A stretch of DNA of 64,000 nucleotides, taken from Lichenicoccus sp965276875 (GTDB lineage Bacteria; Pseudomonadota; Alphaproteobacteria; Acetobacterales; Acetobacteraceae). The translations under genes were made by a program, and so were the position numbers. The notes under the pieces were generated by a model. That model saw only the letters and a list, made by a program, of their open reading frames with translations, was not told where the DNA came from and did no database searches. The stretch lies in NCBI RefSeq assembly GCF_965276875.1, contig NZ_OZ255701.1, positions 1,302,001 to 1,366,000 on the forward strand. The letters run 5' to 3'. Positions 10,243-27,219 of this stretch are shown in pieces. How positions within the stretch are numbered: position 1 is the stretch's first letter; the number at the start of each line of letters is the position of its first letter.

Positions 10243-11558
10243 TGATTGGCGCTCAACGCAGGGCCGCGATCCTCGACGCCCTCCGCCGTGGCACCGTGCC
10301 CCGCGAGGGGCTGGCCGCCTTCGCTGTAGGGGTGGACCGCTTCGAGACGGCGGTAGACGCGGACCTCGCAGTGGCCTCAACCGGGCGCGGAGCCTTCAAG
10401 GCAGTTCGCGGCGAGTACGGGTCGGGCAAGACCTTCATGGCGCGTTGGCTGCAGGAACGCGCTCGCGCCGCGGGCTTCGCAACGGCCGAGGTCCAGGTAA
10501 GCGAGACCGAGACGCCCCTGCACCGCTGGGAGACGGTTTACCGCCGCCTCGTGGAACGCCTTGCGACCTCCGACACCGCCGAGGGGGCCCTCAGGCCCTC
10601 CGTGGATGGGTGGTTCTACACCCTGGAGGAGGACGTACTGACCGAGGGCCGGATTGCCCCCGACGACGTGGCAGCGCTGGCTGCGGCCACCGAGGTCGTC
10701 ATGGAGCGCCGGCTCGCGACGATCGCGAGGACCGCACCCGCTTTCTCCGCTATCCTCCGCGCCTATCGCCGCGCCCTTCTCGTCGATGATGCTGGCTTGG
10801 CCGAGGGCCTGATTGCTTGGCTCGGTGGCCAGCCGAACGTCGCCGCCGCGGTCAAGCGGGCGGCGGGGATCAAGGGCGACCTCGATGCATTCGGGGCAAT
10901 GCACTTCCTCGGCGGCCTCCTGACGATTCTGCGCGACAGCGGCCGATCTGGCCTCGTCCTGGTCCTCGATGAGGCCGAGACGATCCAGCGCATGCGAGCC
11001 GACACGCGCGAGAAGGGCCTCAACGCGCTGCGGCAGGTCCTCGATGAACTCGATGCCGGTCGGTATCCTGGCCTCTACCTGGTCGTGACCGGCACAACGG
11101 CCTTCTTCGACGGACCGCAAGGCGTCCAACGCCTCCCGCCGCTCGCGCAAAGGCTCCATACGGACTTCGCCACCGATTCGCGGTTTGACAACCCGCGCGC
11201 CGTGCAGGTGCGGCTACAGGGCTTCGACCTCGATGCCCTGGCCACCGTAGGGCGGCGGGTCCGCGACCTCTTCGCCGAGCATAGCGCCGAGGAGGGACGC
11301 ATCCGCCAAGTGGTAGACGACGGCTACGTCGCCGACCTCGCGCGCGGCGTCGCGGGACGCCTCGGCGGACGTGCCGGCGTCGCGCCACGCCTCTACCTCC
11401 GAAAGCTCGTCGCCGAGGTGCTCGACCGTGTGGACCAGTTCGCCGACTTCGACCCACGCCGGCACTACGCGCCGACTGTCGATGAGCGGGAGATGACCAG
11501 AGCTGAACGCGCCGCCGCCGGCGCAACCGACGTGGACGACGTCGAGCTCGACCCGTGA
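10242..11558 (+). CDS. brxD: BREX system ATP-binding protein BrxD
   Basis: This 438-residue P-loop ATPase belongs to the BrxD family (DUF2791-like) found in type 2 BREX loci. Walker A is GEYGSGKT at residues 57-64 and Walker B is LVLDE, ending at D243-E244. The region after Walker B carries an arginine-rich AAA-type lid. It is translationally coupled to both neighbours: the pglZ stop and this start share a base, and its TGA overlaps the GTG of brxHI. BrxD usually sits beside the helicase BrxHI, as here, which suggests that they act together. The exact activity is unknown. Confidence 0.9.
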   Translation: MIGAQRRAAILDALRRGTVPREGLAAFAVGVDRFETAVDADLAVASTGRGAFKAVRGEYGSGKTFMARWLQERARAAGFATAEVQVSETETPLHRWETVYRRLVERLATSDTAEGALRPSVDGWFYTLEEDVLTEGRIAPDDVAALAAATEVVMERRLATIARTAPAFSAILRAYRRALLVDDAGLAEGLIAWLGGQPNVAAAVKRAAGIKGDLDAFGAMHFLGGLLTILRDSGRSGLVLVLDEAETIQRMRADTREKGLNALRQVLDELDAGRYPGLYLVVTGTTAFFDGPQGVQRLPPLAQRLHTDFATDSRFDNPRAVQVRLQGFDLDALATVGRRVRDLFAEHSAEEGRIRQVVDDGYVADLARGVAGRLGGRAGVAPRLYLRKLVAEVLDRVDQFADFDPRRHYAPTVDEREMTRAERAAAGATDVDDVELDP

Positions 11559-13642
11559 GCGCAGCGTTTGACGCGCTTCACCCCGCGCTACGCTACCACA
11601 TTGTCAGCACCCTCGGCTGGCCCGACCTGCGGCCCACGCAGGCCGAGGCCGTCGAGCCGGTGATGGCCGGCGAGGACGCACTGCTGCTGGCTCCGACCGC
11701 CGGTGGGAAGACAGAGGCAGCAGTGTTCCCGCTGATCTCCCGCATCGCAGTAGAGGGCGGGTGGGGCGTGTCGGCGATCTACGTTTGTCCGCTTAAGGCC
11801 CTTCTAAACAACCTGGCCCCGCGGCTCGAACGATACGCCGGCTTCGTCGGCCTGCGCGTCGGCCTGTGGCACGGAGATGTCGGCGAGCCCGCCAGGAAGC
11901 GGATGCTGCGAGACCCACCCGAGATCCTCCTGACCACGCCCGAATCCCTAGAGGCGATGCTGATCTCGGCGCGCCTCGATCACGTCAATCTCCTCAGCGG
12001 CGTCCGCTCGGTCGTCGTGGATGAACTACACGCCTTCGCCGGAGACGACCGAGGCTGGCATCTGCTGTTCCTGCTGTCGCGCCTGGAGCGCCTCACAGGA
12101 CGTCAGATCCAGCGCATCGGTTTAACGGCGACGGTTGGCAACCCTACCGAGCTGCTCGCCTGGCTGACACTGGGGCGCGGTGGGCGGGTGCTCGGGCCCA
12201 TGAGCCCCGTTACGGACGGCGAGGTCACCGCCGATCACGTCGGATCGGTCCGTAACGCAGTCACTGTCATCGCGCGCCTGCACCGTGGTGAACGGCGGCT
12301 GGTCTTCGCGGATAGCCGGATGCGCGTCGAGGAGATCGCGGCGGGGCTCAGGGCGGCGGGCGTCAGGACCTTCGTGTCGCATGCGTCGCTCTCGCTTGAT
12401 GAACGCCGGCAGGCCGAGGCCGCATTCGTTTCTGAGCCGGACTGCGTCGTCGTGGCGACATCCACTCTCGAGCTCGGTCTGGACCTTGGCGATTTGGACC
12501 GGGTCATCCAAGTTGGTACGCCGCCGAGTGTCGCTTCCTTTCTCCAGCGTATGGGCCGCACGGGACGACGGAGCGGGACGACCAGGAACTGCCTGTTCCT
12601 GGCCACCAACGATGAAGAGCTGCTGGCCTGTCTCGCCCTCGCAACTCTGTGGCGGGAGGGAGTCGTTGAAGCGATCCGCGCTCCGCCGCGGCCATCGCAC
12701 ATCTTCGCCCAGCAGGTCATGGCGCTCGTCCTCCAGGAGAAAGGCATCGCACAGGCCGATATCGACCTGTGGCTCGGCGCCGCGACGGACGCGGTGCCGG
12801 TGGCAGACCGCCAGGACGTTCTCACGCACATGCTGGCGAACGGCATCCTCGTTACGGACATGGGCATCCTCGGCCTTGGATCCTTCGGCGAGCGCGAATT
12901 CGGCCGTCGGCACTTTGGTGACCTCGTCGCCGCCTTCAGCCAACCCCTCCTGCTGGCCGTTCGGCACGGGCCACTGGACTTGGGCTCGGTGCATCCGGCA
13001 AGCATCACGCTAGGCCACGGCGGCGAACCTGCCGTGATCTCGCTTGGCGGGAGAAGTTGGAGGGTCACTGAAGTCGACTGGAGACGCCGGACCGTCTCTG
13101 TCCTGCCTACCGAGGGCGGCGGTCGTTCGCGCTGGCTTGGCGCAGGGCGCCCGATGTCGAGCGCGGTGGCCGACGCCGTCGAACGCGTGGTGACCGGAAC
13201 CCACCCTGGATGTCGCTTGTCACGGCGCGCTGCGATGGCTCTGGAGCAGATCCGCACGCGTCTTGAGTTCGTGGACGGCGGCGCGCTTCCGCTCGTGGCG
13301 GACGGCGAAGGGCATGTCTTGCTGTGGGGGTTCGCCGGCGGCGCCGCCATGGCATCCATCGCGTCGGGCCTGAACAACCTCGGCCTTCTGGCGACATCCT
13401 TCGACGACTTCAGCGTCACTGTGAGGACCCGGGCTCCAAGCGACGTGGCGTCGGCCATCGATGCTATCGAGCCAAACACCGTGCACCCGCGGCTCCCCGA
13501 CAATATCGAGGAAGCCCTCAAGTTCGGTCTGTGTCTCCCAGAGCCAATCGCATGCGCCATCTTAGAAGGCCGGACCTCCGACCCCGCGGCAGTCGCTGCA
13601 GTTTGCCAACGTCCGCGCAGGTTATCTTTTCTCGCAACCTAA
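11555..13642 (+). CDS. brxHI: BREX Lhr-like superfamily 2 helicase BrxHI
   Basis: This 695-residue DEAD/DEAH-type helicase of the Lhr-like BrxHI family ends the defence operon. It carries motif I PTAGGKT (K52), motif II DELH (156-159), a TATVG motif III region, and motif VI QRMGRTGRRSG starting near residue 331. RecA-like domains 1 and 2 fill roughly residues 1-400; the remainder resembles the Lhr C-terminal region. It starts at GTG in a four-base GTGA overlap with brxD. Helicases of this class occur only in certain BREX types, and BrxHI with BrxD points to type 2. The coding strand then runs out into a gene-poor region. Confidence 0.9.
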   Translation: MSAAFDALHPALRYHIVSTLGWPDLRPTQAEAVEPVMAGEDALLLAPTAGGKTEAAVFPLISRIAVEGGWGVSAIYVCPLKALLNNLAPRLERYAGFVGLRVGLWHGDVGEPARKRMLRDPPEILLTTPESLEAMLISARLDHVNLLSGVRSVVVDELHAFAGDDRGWHLLFLLSRLERLTGRQIQRIGLTATVGNPTELLAWLTLGRGGRVLGPMSPVTDGEVTADHVGSVRNAVTVIARLHRGERRLVFADSRMRVEEIAAGLRAAGVRTFVSHASLSLDERRQAEAAFVSEPDCVVVATSTLELGLDLGDLDRVIQVGTPPSVASFLQRMGRTGRRSGTTRNCLFLATNDEELLACLALATLWREGVVEAIRAPPRPSHIFAQQVMALVLQEKGIAQADIDLWLGAATDAVPVADRQDVLTHMLANGILVTDMGILGLGSFGEREFGRRHFGDLVAAFSQPLLLAVRHGPLDLGSVHPASITLGHGGEPAVISLGGRSWRVTEVDWRRRTVSVLPTEGGGRSRWLGAGRPMSSAVADAVERVVTGTHPGCRLSRRAAMALEQIRTRLEFVDGGALPLVADGEGHVLLWGFAGGAAMASIASGLNNLGLLATSFDDFSVTVRTRAPSDVASAIDAIEPNTVHPRLPDNIEEALKFGLCLPEPIACAILEGRTSDPAAVAAVCQRPRRLSFLAT

Positions 13643-14492
13643 GCCCTGAGATCAAACCGTTTTGCCCAGAGCGTGCAGCTAGGTGTCTTGTTTGTTGGCC
13701 AGCACAGATCCGAGAGCGCTGCTGCGGTAGCTCGTAAATAGAGTGGACGTGACGCAGCATAAAGCGTTACAGGACATAGCTTTCGACGTCGAGCTGATGC
13801 CGGTGTTCGCGTTTGGAACGCCAGTCTGGGCACCTCAATGGTCGAGATGCTGCGAATAGCAGCTACCACTGACGCGTCCGCTATGGAACATGTCGCGGGA
13901 GGCGTTGAACGTCCGAAATGACGCGCGAAGCTGCCGGTCGAGGGATCAGACCGCCCTATGGCAGCTCCTATCCAGCAACCGGACATCGAGCCGGAAGCCG
14001 CGGATGGGTTGTCCCGGCGGCCGGGTCACCCAGCTTCGGTCCAGTGAGATATCCTGCCGGTGTCCACCAGACCGGCAGCGGCTCAAATGAGGGCGACAGG
14101 CCTACAGTTCTTCATTGCAGTTAATTGCAGTTAATTGCACGCGGCGGCGTAGAAATACCTTTCCTACCTGGCTGATCGGGGCGCGTGCGCATCACGTCGG
14201 CTCGTCGATGTCGTGGCGCCCCCGGACCGAACCCGGTTCGACCACTATGTGGCGGGGCTCCCCAGCGTTCTCAGGCTGTTTGGGAGGCTACCGGGAGGGA
14301 GCGGCCGATATCGACGCCGACCGTGTTCATGCGGAGCGCCACTGATCAACTTCCAAACTTTCCATCCGAGGCAGGACATTCATAACTCGTATTCACCGGC
14401 ACAGCTGCCGATCCTATGTTTGGCACAGACCCTGCACCGGCCGCGAGCTATCTTGCTGACAGCAACTGGGACTGCTGTATCTATTTGCGCCG
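13643..14492. other. Gene-poor stretch inside the island
   Basis: No reading frame here has convincing coding character. Short open frames on both strands do not resemble known proteins, and the base composition is lower in G+C than the flanking BREX genes. The only clear structure is a 10-base tandem repeat at 14114-14139, listed separately. The stretch may be degenerate island DNA or a regulatory or junction region between the BREX operon and the recombinase module. Confidence 0.5.
14114..14139. repeat. 10-bp tandem repeat, 2.6 copies
   Basis: The unit ATTGCAGTTA is present twice without a mismatch, followed by a partial third copy (ATTGCA). The period is about one turn of the helix. The sequence is A+T-rich within G+C-rich DNA. 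Such an array could bind a protein in phase on one face, but no partner is identified. Confidence 0.7.
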
Positions 14493-14711
14493 ATGACTTC
14501 CGGCGCTCCAAATCACCGACCTCGGGCCGCATTGGGCACCGCCGTGTTCAGCACAGGAAACAGGTGCGAAAACAAGGGCGCCCGGAACGAACGGCCGCTT
14601 GAGGAGTTGGTCAAGAGTCTCGCGCGGCAAGCAGCTCGCGAGCTATACGCTGAGCAGGCCGCACAAGGGTCGACAGATCAGAGCGGTCTCAACACGTCTG
14701 GATTGCCGTAG
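14493..14711 (+). CDS. Small hypothetical protein next to the recombinase
   Basis: This 72-residue ORF has a charged, helical C-terminal segment with a PLEELVKSLARQAARELYAE pattern. That resembles the short helical proteins often encoded just upstream of alphaproteobacterial serine recombinases; the resemblance is from memory, not a search. The conserved-looking part starts only after about residue 30, so the true start may be the in-frame GTG at 14544, giving 55 residues. No strong ribosome-binding site is visible for either start. About 200 bases of non-coding DNA separate it from the recombinase. It could be an accessory or regulatory factor for recombination. Confidence 0.45.
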   Translation: MTSGAPNHRPRAALGTAVFSTGNRCENKGARNERPLEELVKSLARQAARELYAEQAAQGSTDQSGLNTSGLP

Positions 14712-14909
14712 GCAGCTGAGATGATCGCGCCGGAACGATCGACAATTGTCTGGGTCTCGCCACGATTTCTGAGGCCGCCTTCCCGGGCCTGCAAGGCAAA
14801 CTAGGACCAAGCGTTGAGCGAGCCGTCCGAGGAGCGCACACGGACCACGCCATTGGCGATCGCACCGATCGAGCAGTAGCATAAGCTTCCGCCCGGTCGA
14901 GGAATTCCG
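14712..14909. other. Intergenic region upstream of the recombinase
   Basis: No confident gene is present. A forward frame reads like a protein fragment with several in-frame stops, so it may be decayed coding sequence. A GAGG ribosome-binding site lies about eight bases before the recombinase ATG (near 14900). No promoter hexamers stand out. Confidence 0.4.
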
Positions 14910-16622
<1,713 letters not shown>

Positions 16623-16650
16623 TGGGTGATGTGTGTGAGGGCTGGTTTGG

Positions 16651-16772
16651 AAGACCTGGCGGCGACCGACTTTCCCGCACCTTGTGGTGCAGTATCATGG
16701 GCGCTGGGGTTTTTCACGGCCGAGTTCGGGATGGGATCGGGTGGATCATTCCCCGCCATGGCCACCAGGTCG
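16651..16772 (-). rRNA. rrf: 5S ribosomal RNA
   Basis: The complementary ends GACCTGGTGGC (5') and GCCGCCAGGTC (3') close the helix of a roughly 120-base molecule. The conserved CCCGAACTCGG segment lies internally. It sits about 100 bases after 23S and is followed by tRNA-fMet. Ends are approximate to a few bases. Confidence 0.93.
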
Positions 16773-16869
16773 TCCGAGCCAGCCGTTGGTGTGTGGGCTC
16801 GGGCGTGTGGGGTTGGTGCGATGCGGCGGGGAGAGAGTGGGTGTGTGGGTGACTGCTGTGCGTGTGGTT

Positions 16870-19635
<2,766 letters not shown>

Positions 19636-20028
19636 ACCACCCACACCCGGGGGATCGCGCGATACTTCTACTGTGCTGGCCGCCTAGACGCACTCCTCTG
19701 CGCTCCGGTGCTCACGGCCCGACGGCCGCTCCGCTCCGGTTCTCGAAAAACACGCCATACGACTCAACACAGCGAAGTCTCGGACAATCCTCACGAACTG
19801 CGAGATCGACCTGCACATCACTTGGTCATCCCAAGCACACTCTTCTCTCTCGACGCTTCTGCTCGCCACCACAGCCTTCGGGTCAGACACCCAAGCCGCG
19901 GCCGCCAACAGAAACGCACCAACCTCTTCACACTGACAAAGAACACAACACACCGGACGACATCGCTCGCGCCATGCCGCCCAATCCAGGCTTTCCCGCA
20001 ATGACCCCCACCCCCTCAACACCAACCC
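19636..20028 (-). other. 23S-tRNA-Ala internal spacer
   Basis: About 390 bases of transcribed spacer lie between 23S and tRNA-Ala. No gene is visible. Antitermination (box) elements and RNase III processing stems are expected here, but I could not place them confidently. Confidence 0.5.
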
Positions 20029-20104
20029 TGGTGGAGGCGGACGGAATCGAACCGACGACCCCCTGCTTGCAAAGCAGGTGCTCTACCAATTGAGCTACGC
20101 CCCC
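20029..20104 (-). tRNA. tRNA-Ala(TGC)
   Basis: This 76-base cloverleaf on the minus strand has GGGGGCG/CGCCTCC acceptor arms, a TGC anticodon, and encoded CCA. It lies in the 16S-23S spacer in the usual 16S-Ile-Ala-23S order. Confidence 0.97.
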
Positions 20105-20176
20105 ATGCCAAACAGCCCGTGCGCCCCTAGGCTCTCCGGGGGATGCCATCCTGGCTGCAAAGCAGACAGGATGGCA

Positions 20177-20250
<74 letters not shown>

Positions 20251-20425
20251 CAAACAGATTTGGCCCGAACTCGAACTCGATCATTGCAGGAAGGGATATG
20301 CTGACGGCGCCACGCGCATCTTACGCCCGGCAAAATCCAGGCACGCCCGCGTTGATCCAACACGGGACTTGTCGAACGTCTCTCAAAGGCACAGCCAAAG
20401 CCACACCCGCTCAAGAGACATCCTT

Positions 20426-21935
<1,510 letters not shown>

Positions 21936-22248
21936 ATCACAGCCAGCACCCCCCAAAGCCAAAGCCAAAAGGACACCAGCCACAACAAACAGACCCTCAA
22001 ACCCAATCAGCACAAAACTGACTAATCCATCACGTATTCTCAAACTAAAGATACACGACAGACACCAAAGCCAAGTCCTAACCAATAAAGCTCAGGCCAA
22101 AAACCTGAAACCCACCAGCATAAAACCGCCCCAACCTACATCGTCACCAACACAGGCCAGCAAAGGCGCCGCCAACATATCCCTTCCTCAGCCTATTCTA
22201 CTTTCAATGAACAACCGATCAACATGGTAGCGTCGTCCGGCGAGGCGC

Positions 22249-22277
22249 GTTCTACGAGGTCGCGACGTGCATGTCAA
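22249..22277 (-). promoter_or_regulatory. Probable rRNA operon promoter
   Basis: On the minus strand a perfect TTGACA (-35, 22277-22272) is followed after 17 bases by TAGAAC (-10, 22254-22249). It lies about 310 bases upstream of 16S and starts 18 bases after the clpB stop. The intervening leader (21936-22248) is A+T-richer than its surroundings and contains no gene, as expected for an rrn leader. Confidence 0.65.
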
Positions 22278-22294
22278 CGAGATGACAGCGGTCA

Positions 22295-24892
<2,598 letters not shown>

Positions 24893-25016
24893 GTCCCTCT
24901 TCGTTAGGCGACGTGTTGATTGGGCGGGCGGCGGGTGCGTCCCTCACTAGGCAACGCGGCCACCCGTTCCGAGCTGAGATGGTCATCAAAGCGGCCGCCG
25001 ACAATACGCGGACAGG

Positions 25017-26102
25017 TCAGGACACGGCCCGGTTGGCCTGCTTGATCGAACCCGCGTTCGCATCAAACACGAAAGGCAGGCAGGCGTAACGCCGACCGCG
25101 CACGACCGGGGCCACGGCGTGCATCAACGAACAGGAGAACACCAGCGCGCCGCCGACCCCTGGCCGGTATCGTCGAGAGCCGAATTCGGGGAACAGCAAC
25201 TCACCACCGTCGAAATCGTCATTGAGATTGATCGAGACGGCAAAACGACGATGCGCGGTAGCACGCACGGTGTTGTCGCGATGCGCACCAAAGCAGCCGC
25301 GATCTTCGGAATCGTAACAGGCAACGATCAGCCGCTCGAGACGCGTGGCCTCGAACTGGAACGCCTTGCGGATTTCCGGCACGACCCTGCGGATGATACG
25401 GGCCTGGACCTGTTCGACGAGTGTGCCATCGCGCAGGACGCAGTCGTGCCGACGTTTGAAGCCGCGATCCGCGACCGTCGCCGACACACCGACTTCGGCC
25501 TCGGTCAGGACACCGGACGAAATGCCGCCGACGGTCTCGTAATGCGTCACCAACCGCTCGCAGAACGCGGGCTCAAACACGGCATCGAGGGCCAGGACCG
25601 GTGCCATGCGGTGAGTGTCGGCCCGCCATGCGGCGATCCGCTGCCGCAGCGCGGCGATCACCGCACCGACCGTGCCGCAATACGCGTCCCACACACCCTG
25701 CACGCGCAGCATCGGATCGAGCAGCACCCAGCGCGGACGATGTGGCGCGCGCGGGTCGTCGGGCAACGGTTGCGCGCCATAGAGCCGGCCCACCAGTTTA
25801 TCAGAGTCCCAGAAGAAGCGCATCGCCGGCGGCGTCTCGGCGAGCCGACGCTCGGCCTCGTCAGCCGGATCGGCGCTGACGCCGAAGAAGCTCGCCTGCA
25901 CGCCGTCGAACGGGTCTGGACTCGCTGCCCGGACCAGGGCGAGTGCGTCACCCACCTCATCATCGCGACCGGATCCAAAGAAAAACAAAACAATATGCCG
26001 GCCCGCCGCCATATCGAACGTGTAGGAGCCGAGTGCCGTCGTGCAGCGCTGGCGGAACCAGGGCGCGGGGTCGCCGGCGAGCAGGGTCGCATAGGCGGTC
26101 AT
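25017..26102 (-). CDS. Redoxin-like / 2OG-Fe(II) oxygenase fusion protein
   Basis: This 361-residue protein has two parts. Residues 1-170 resemble a thioredoxin-fold peroxiredoxin (LFFFGSG, FFGVSADP, WVLLDP), but the place where a peroxidatic cysteine should follow the FFF strand lacks one. The C-terminal part is a prolyl-hydroxylase-type 2-oxoglutarate/Fe(II) dioxygenase with the iron ligands HRD and a distal histidine in LMHAV, followed by the R of VVRGRRY, which would bind 2-oxoglutarate. The frame is open well beyond 26102, but that part lies inside divergent hemH, so the ATG at 26102 is chosen. It shares a 96-base divergent promoter region with hemH. The substrate is unknown. Confidence 0.8.
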   Translation of the reverse strand: MTAYATLLAGDPAPWFRQRCTTALGSYTFDMAAGRHIVLFFFGSGRDDEVGDALALVRAASPDPFDGVQASFFGVSADPADEAERRLAETPPAMRFFWDSDKLVGRLYGAQPLPDDPRAPHRPRWVLLDPMLRVQGVWDAYCGTVGAVIAALRQRIAAWRADTHRMAPVLALDAVFEPAFCERLVTHYETVGGISSGVLTEAEVGVSATVADRGFKRRHDCVLRDGTLVEQVQARIIRRVVPEIRKAFQFEATRLERLIVACYDSEDRGCFGAHRDNTVRATAHRRFAVSINLNDDFDGGELLFPEFGSRRYRPGVGGALVFSCSLMHAVAPVVRGRRYACLPFVFDANAGSIKQANRAVS

Positions 26103-26198
26103 GGGTGCAATCGTCCCTTGCACGATGAGGTCATGGGCCGGCTCGCTGGAGAACGGACGATCGTGGCGAAAATCGCGCGGCTGGGCTAGTCTGAGGGC

Positions 26199-27212
26199 AT
26201 GAACGACCCTGGACTGCTTTTGATTAATCTCGGCACACCCGACGGCACGGATTACCGCGCTGTGCGGCGCTATTTGTCGGAGTTCCTCTCGGACCGCCGG
26301 GTGATCGAAGCCAACCCGCTGATCTGGCGGCCTATTCTCGAGGCACTCGTGCTCTCGCTGCGGCCCCAGAAGAGCGGTGCGGCCTATCGCCGGATTTGGA
26401 ACCGCGCCCTCGATGAGTCTCCCTTGCGCACCCATACACGGGCCCAGGCGGAAAAGCTGGCACCACGCTTTGCCGCCGACGGCGTGCCCGTCGCCTGGGG
26501 CATGCGCTACGGAACCCCCTCGATTTCGTCCGCCATCGAGGAATTGATGGCACAGGGCTGTGATCGCCTGGTGATCCTGCCGCTGTATCCGCAATACAGC
26601 GCCACCACCACCGCGACCGCCAACGACCAGGCGTTCCGCGCTTTGATGCGGCTGCGTCGGCAACCTTCGATCCGTACGGTGCCGTCTTTTCCCGACCACC
26701 CGATTTATATCGCCGGGCTGGCGGCCTCGGTGCGGCGCACCTTGCGTGGGCTCGACTGGAAGCCCGACATGCTAGTCGGCTCGTTCCACGGCCTGCCGCA
26801 GAGCTACGTTGCCGCCGGCGATCCCTATGCAGAGGAATGCGAGCGCACCATGCAGGCGTTGCGGGCCAAGCTCGGGCTGGCGGCGTCGCTGACACCGCTG
26901 ACCTACCAGTCACGCTTCGGGCCGGCCAAGTGGCTCGAACCCTACACGGCGCCGACGGTGGTCGCCCTTGCGCGCTCCGGCATCCGCCGTATCGCCATGG
27001 TGATGCCGGCCTTCCTCGCCGACTGCATCGAGACGCTCGACGAGATCGGCAACGAGTTGCGCGAGGAGTTCCTCGGAGCCGGCGGCGAGAAGTTCTGCGC
27101 CATCCCCTGCCTCAACGACGACGACCACGCCATCGACCTGCTGGAGAGCCTTGCGCGCACCGAGCTCTCCGGCTGGCTACGCCCGCACGTTGCGACCGCG
27201 GCAGCGGCCTGA
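26199..27212 (+). CDS. hemH: Ferrochelatase
   Basis: HemH inserts ferrous iron into protoporphyrin IX, the last step of protoheme synthesis. The 337-residue protein begins with the family's LLINLGTPD motif and has the catalytic histidine in GSFHGLP (H197) and the conserved glutamate in DCIETLDE (E278). Length is normal for a bacterial enzyme. It is followed after 7 bases by an ABC-F ATPase gene, so the two are probably co-transcribed. No signal peptide is visible, and the C-terminus has no obvious iron-sulfur cysteine cluster. Confidence 0.96.
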   Translation: MNDPGLLLINLGTPDGTDYRAVRRYLSEFLSDRRVIEANPLIWRPILEALVLSLRPQKSGAAYRRIWNRALDESPLRTHTRAQAEKLAPRFAADGVPVAWGMRYGTPSISSAIEELMAQGCDRLVILPLYPQYSATTTATANDQAFRALMRLRRQPSIRTVPSFPDHPIYIAGLAASVRRTLRGLDWKPDMLVGSFHGLPQSYVAAGDPYAEECERTMQALRAKLGLAASLTPLTYQSRFGPAKWLEPYTAPTVVALARSGIRRIAMVMPAFLADCIETLDEIGNELREEFLGAGGEKFCAIPCLNDDDHAIDLLESLARTELSGWLRPHVATAAAA

Positions 27213-27219
27213 GCACATC

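Noticed and set aside
14213..14602. 129-codon forward frame in the gene-poor stretch
   Set aside because: It has no ribosome-binding site or family-like pattern and overlaps the small recombinase-linked ORF.
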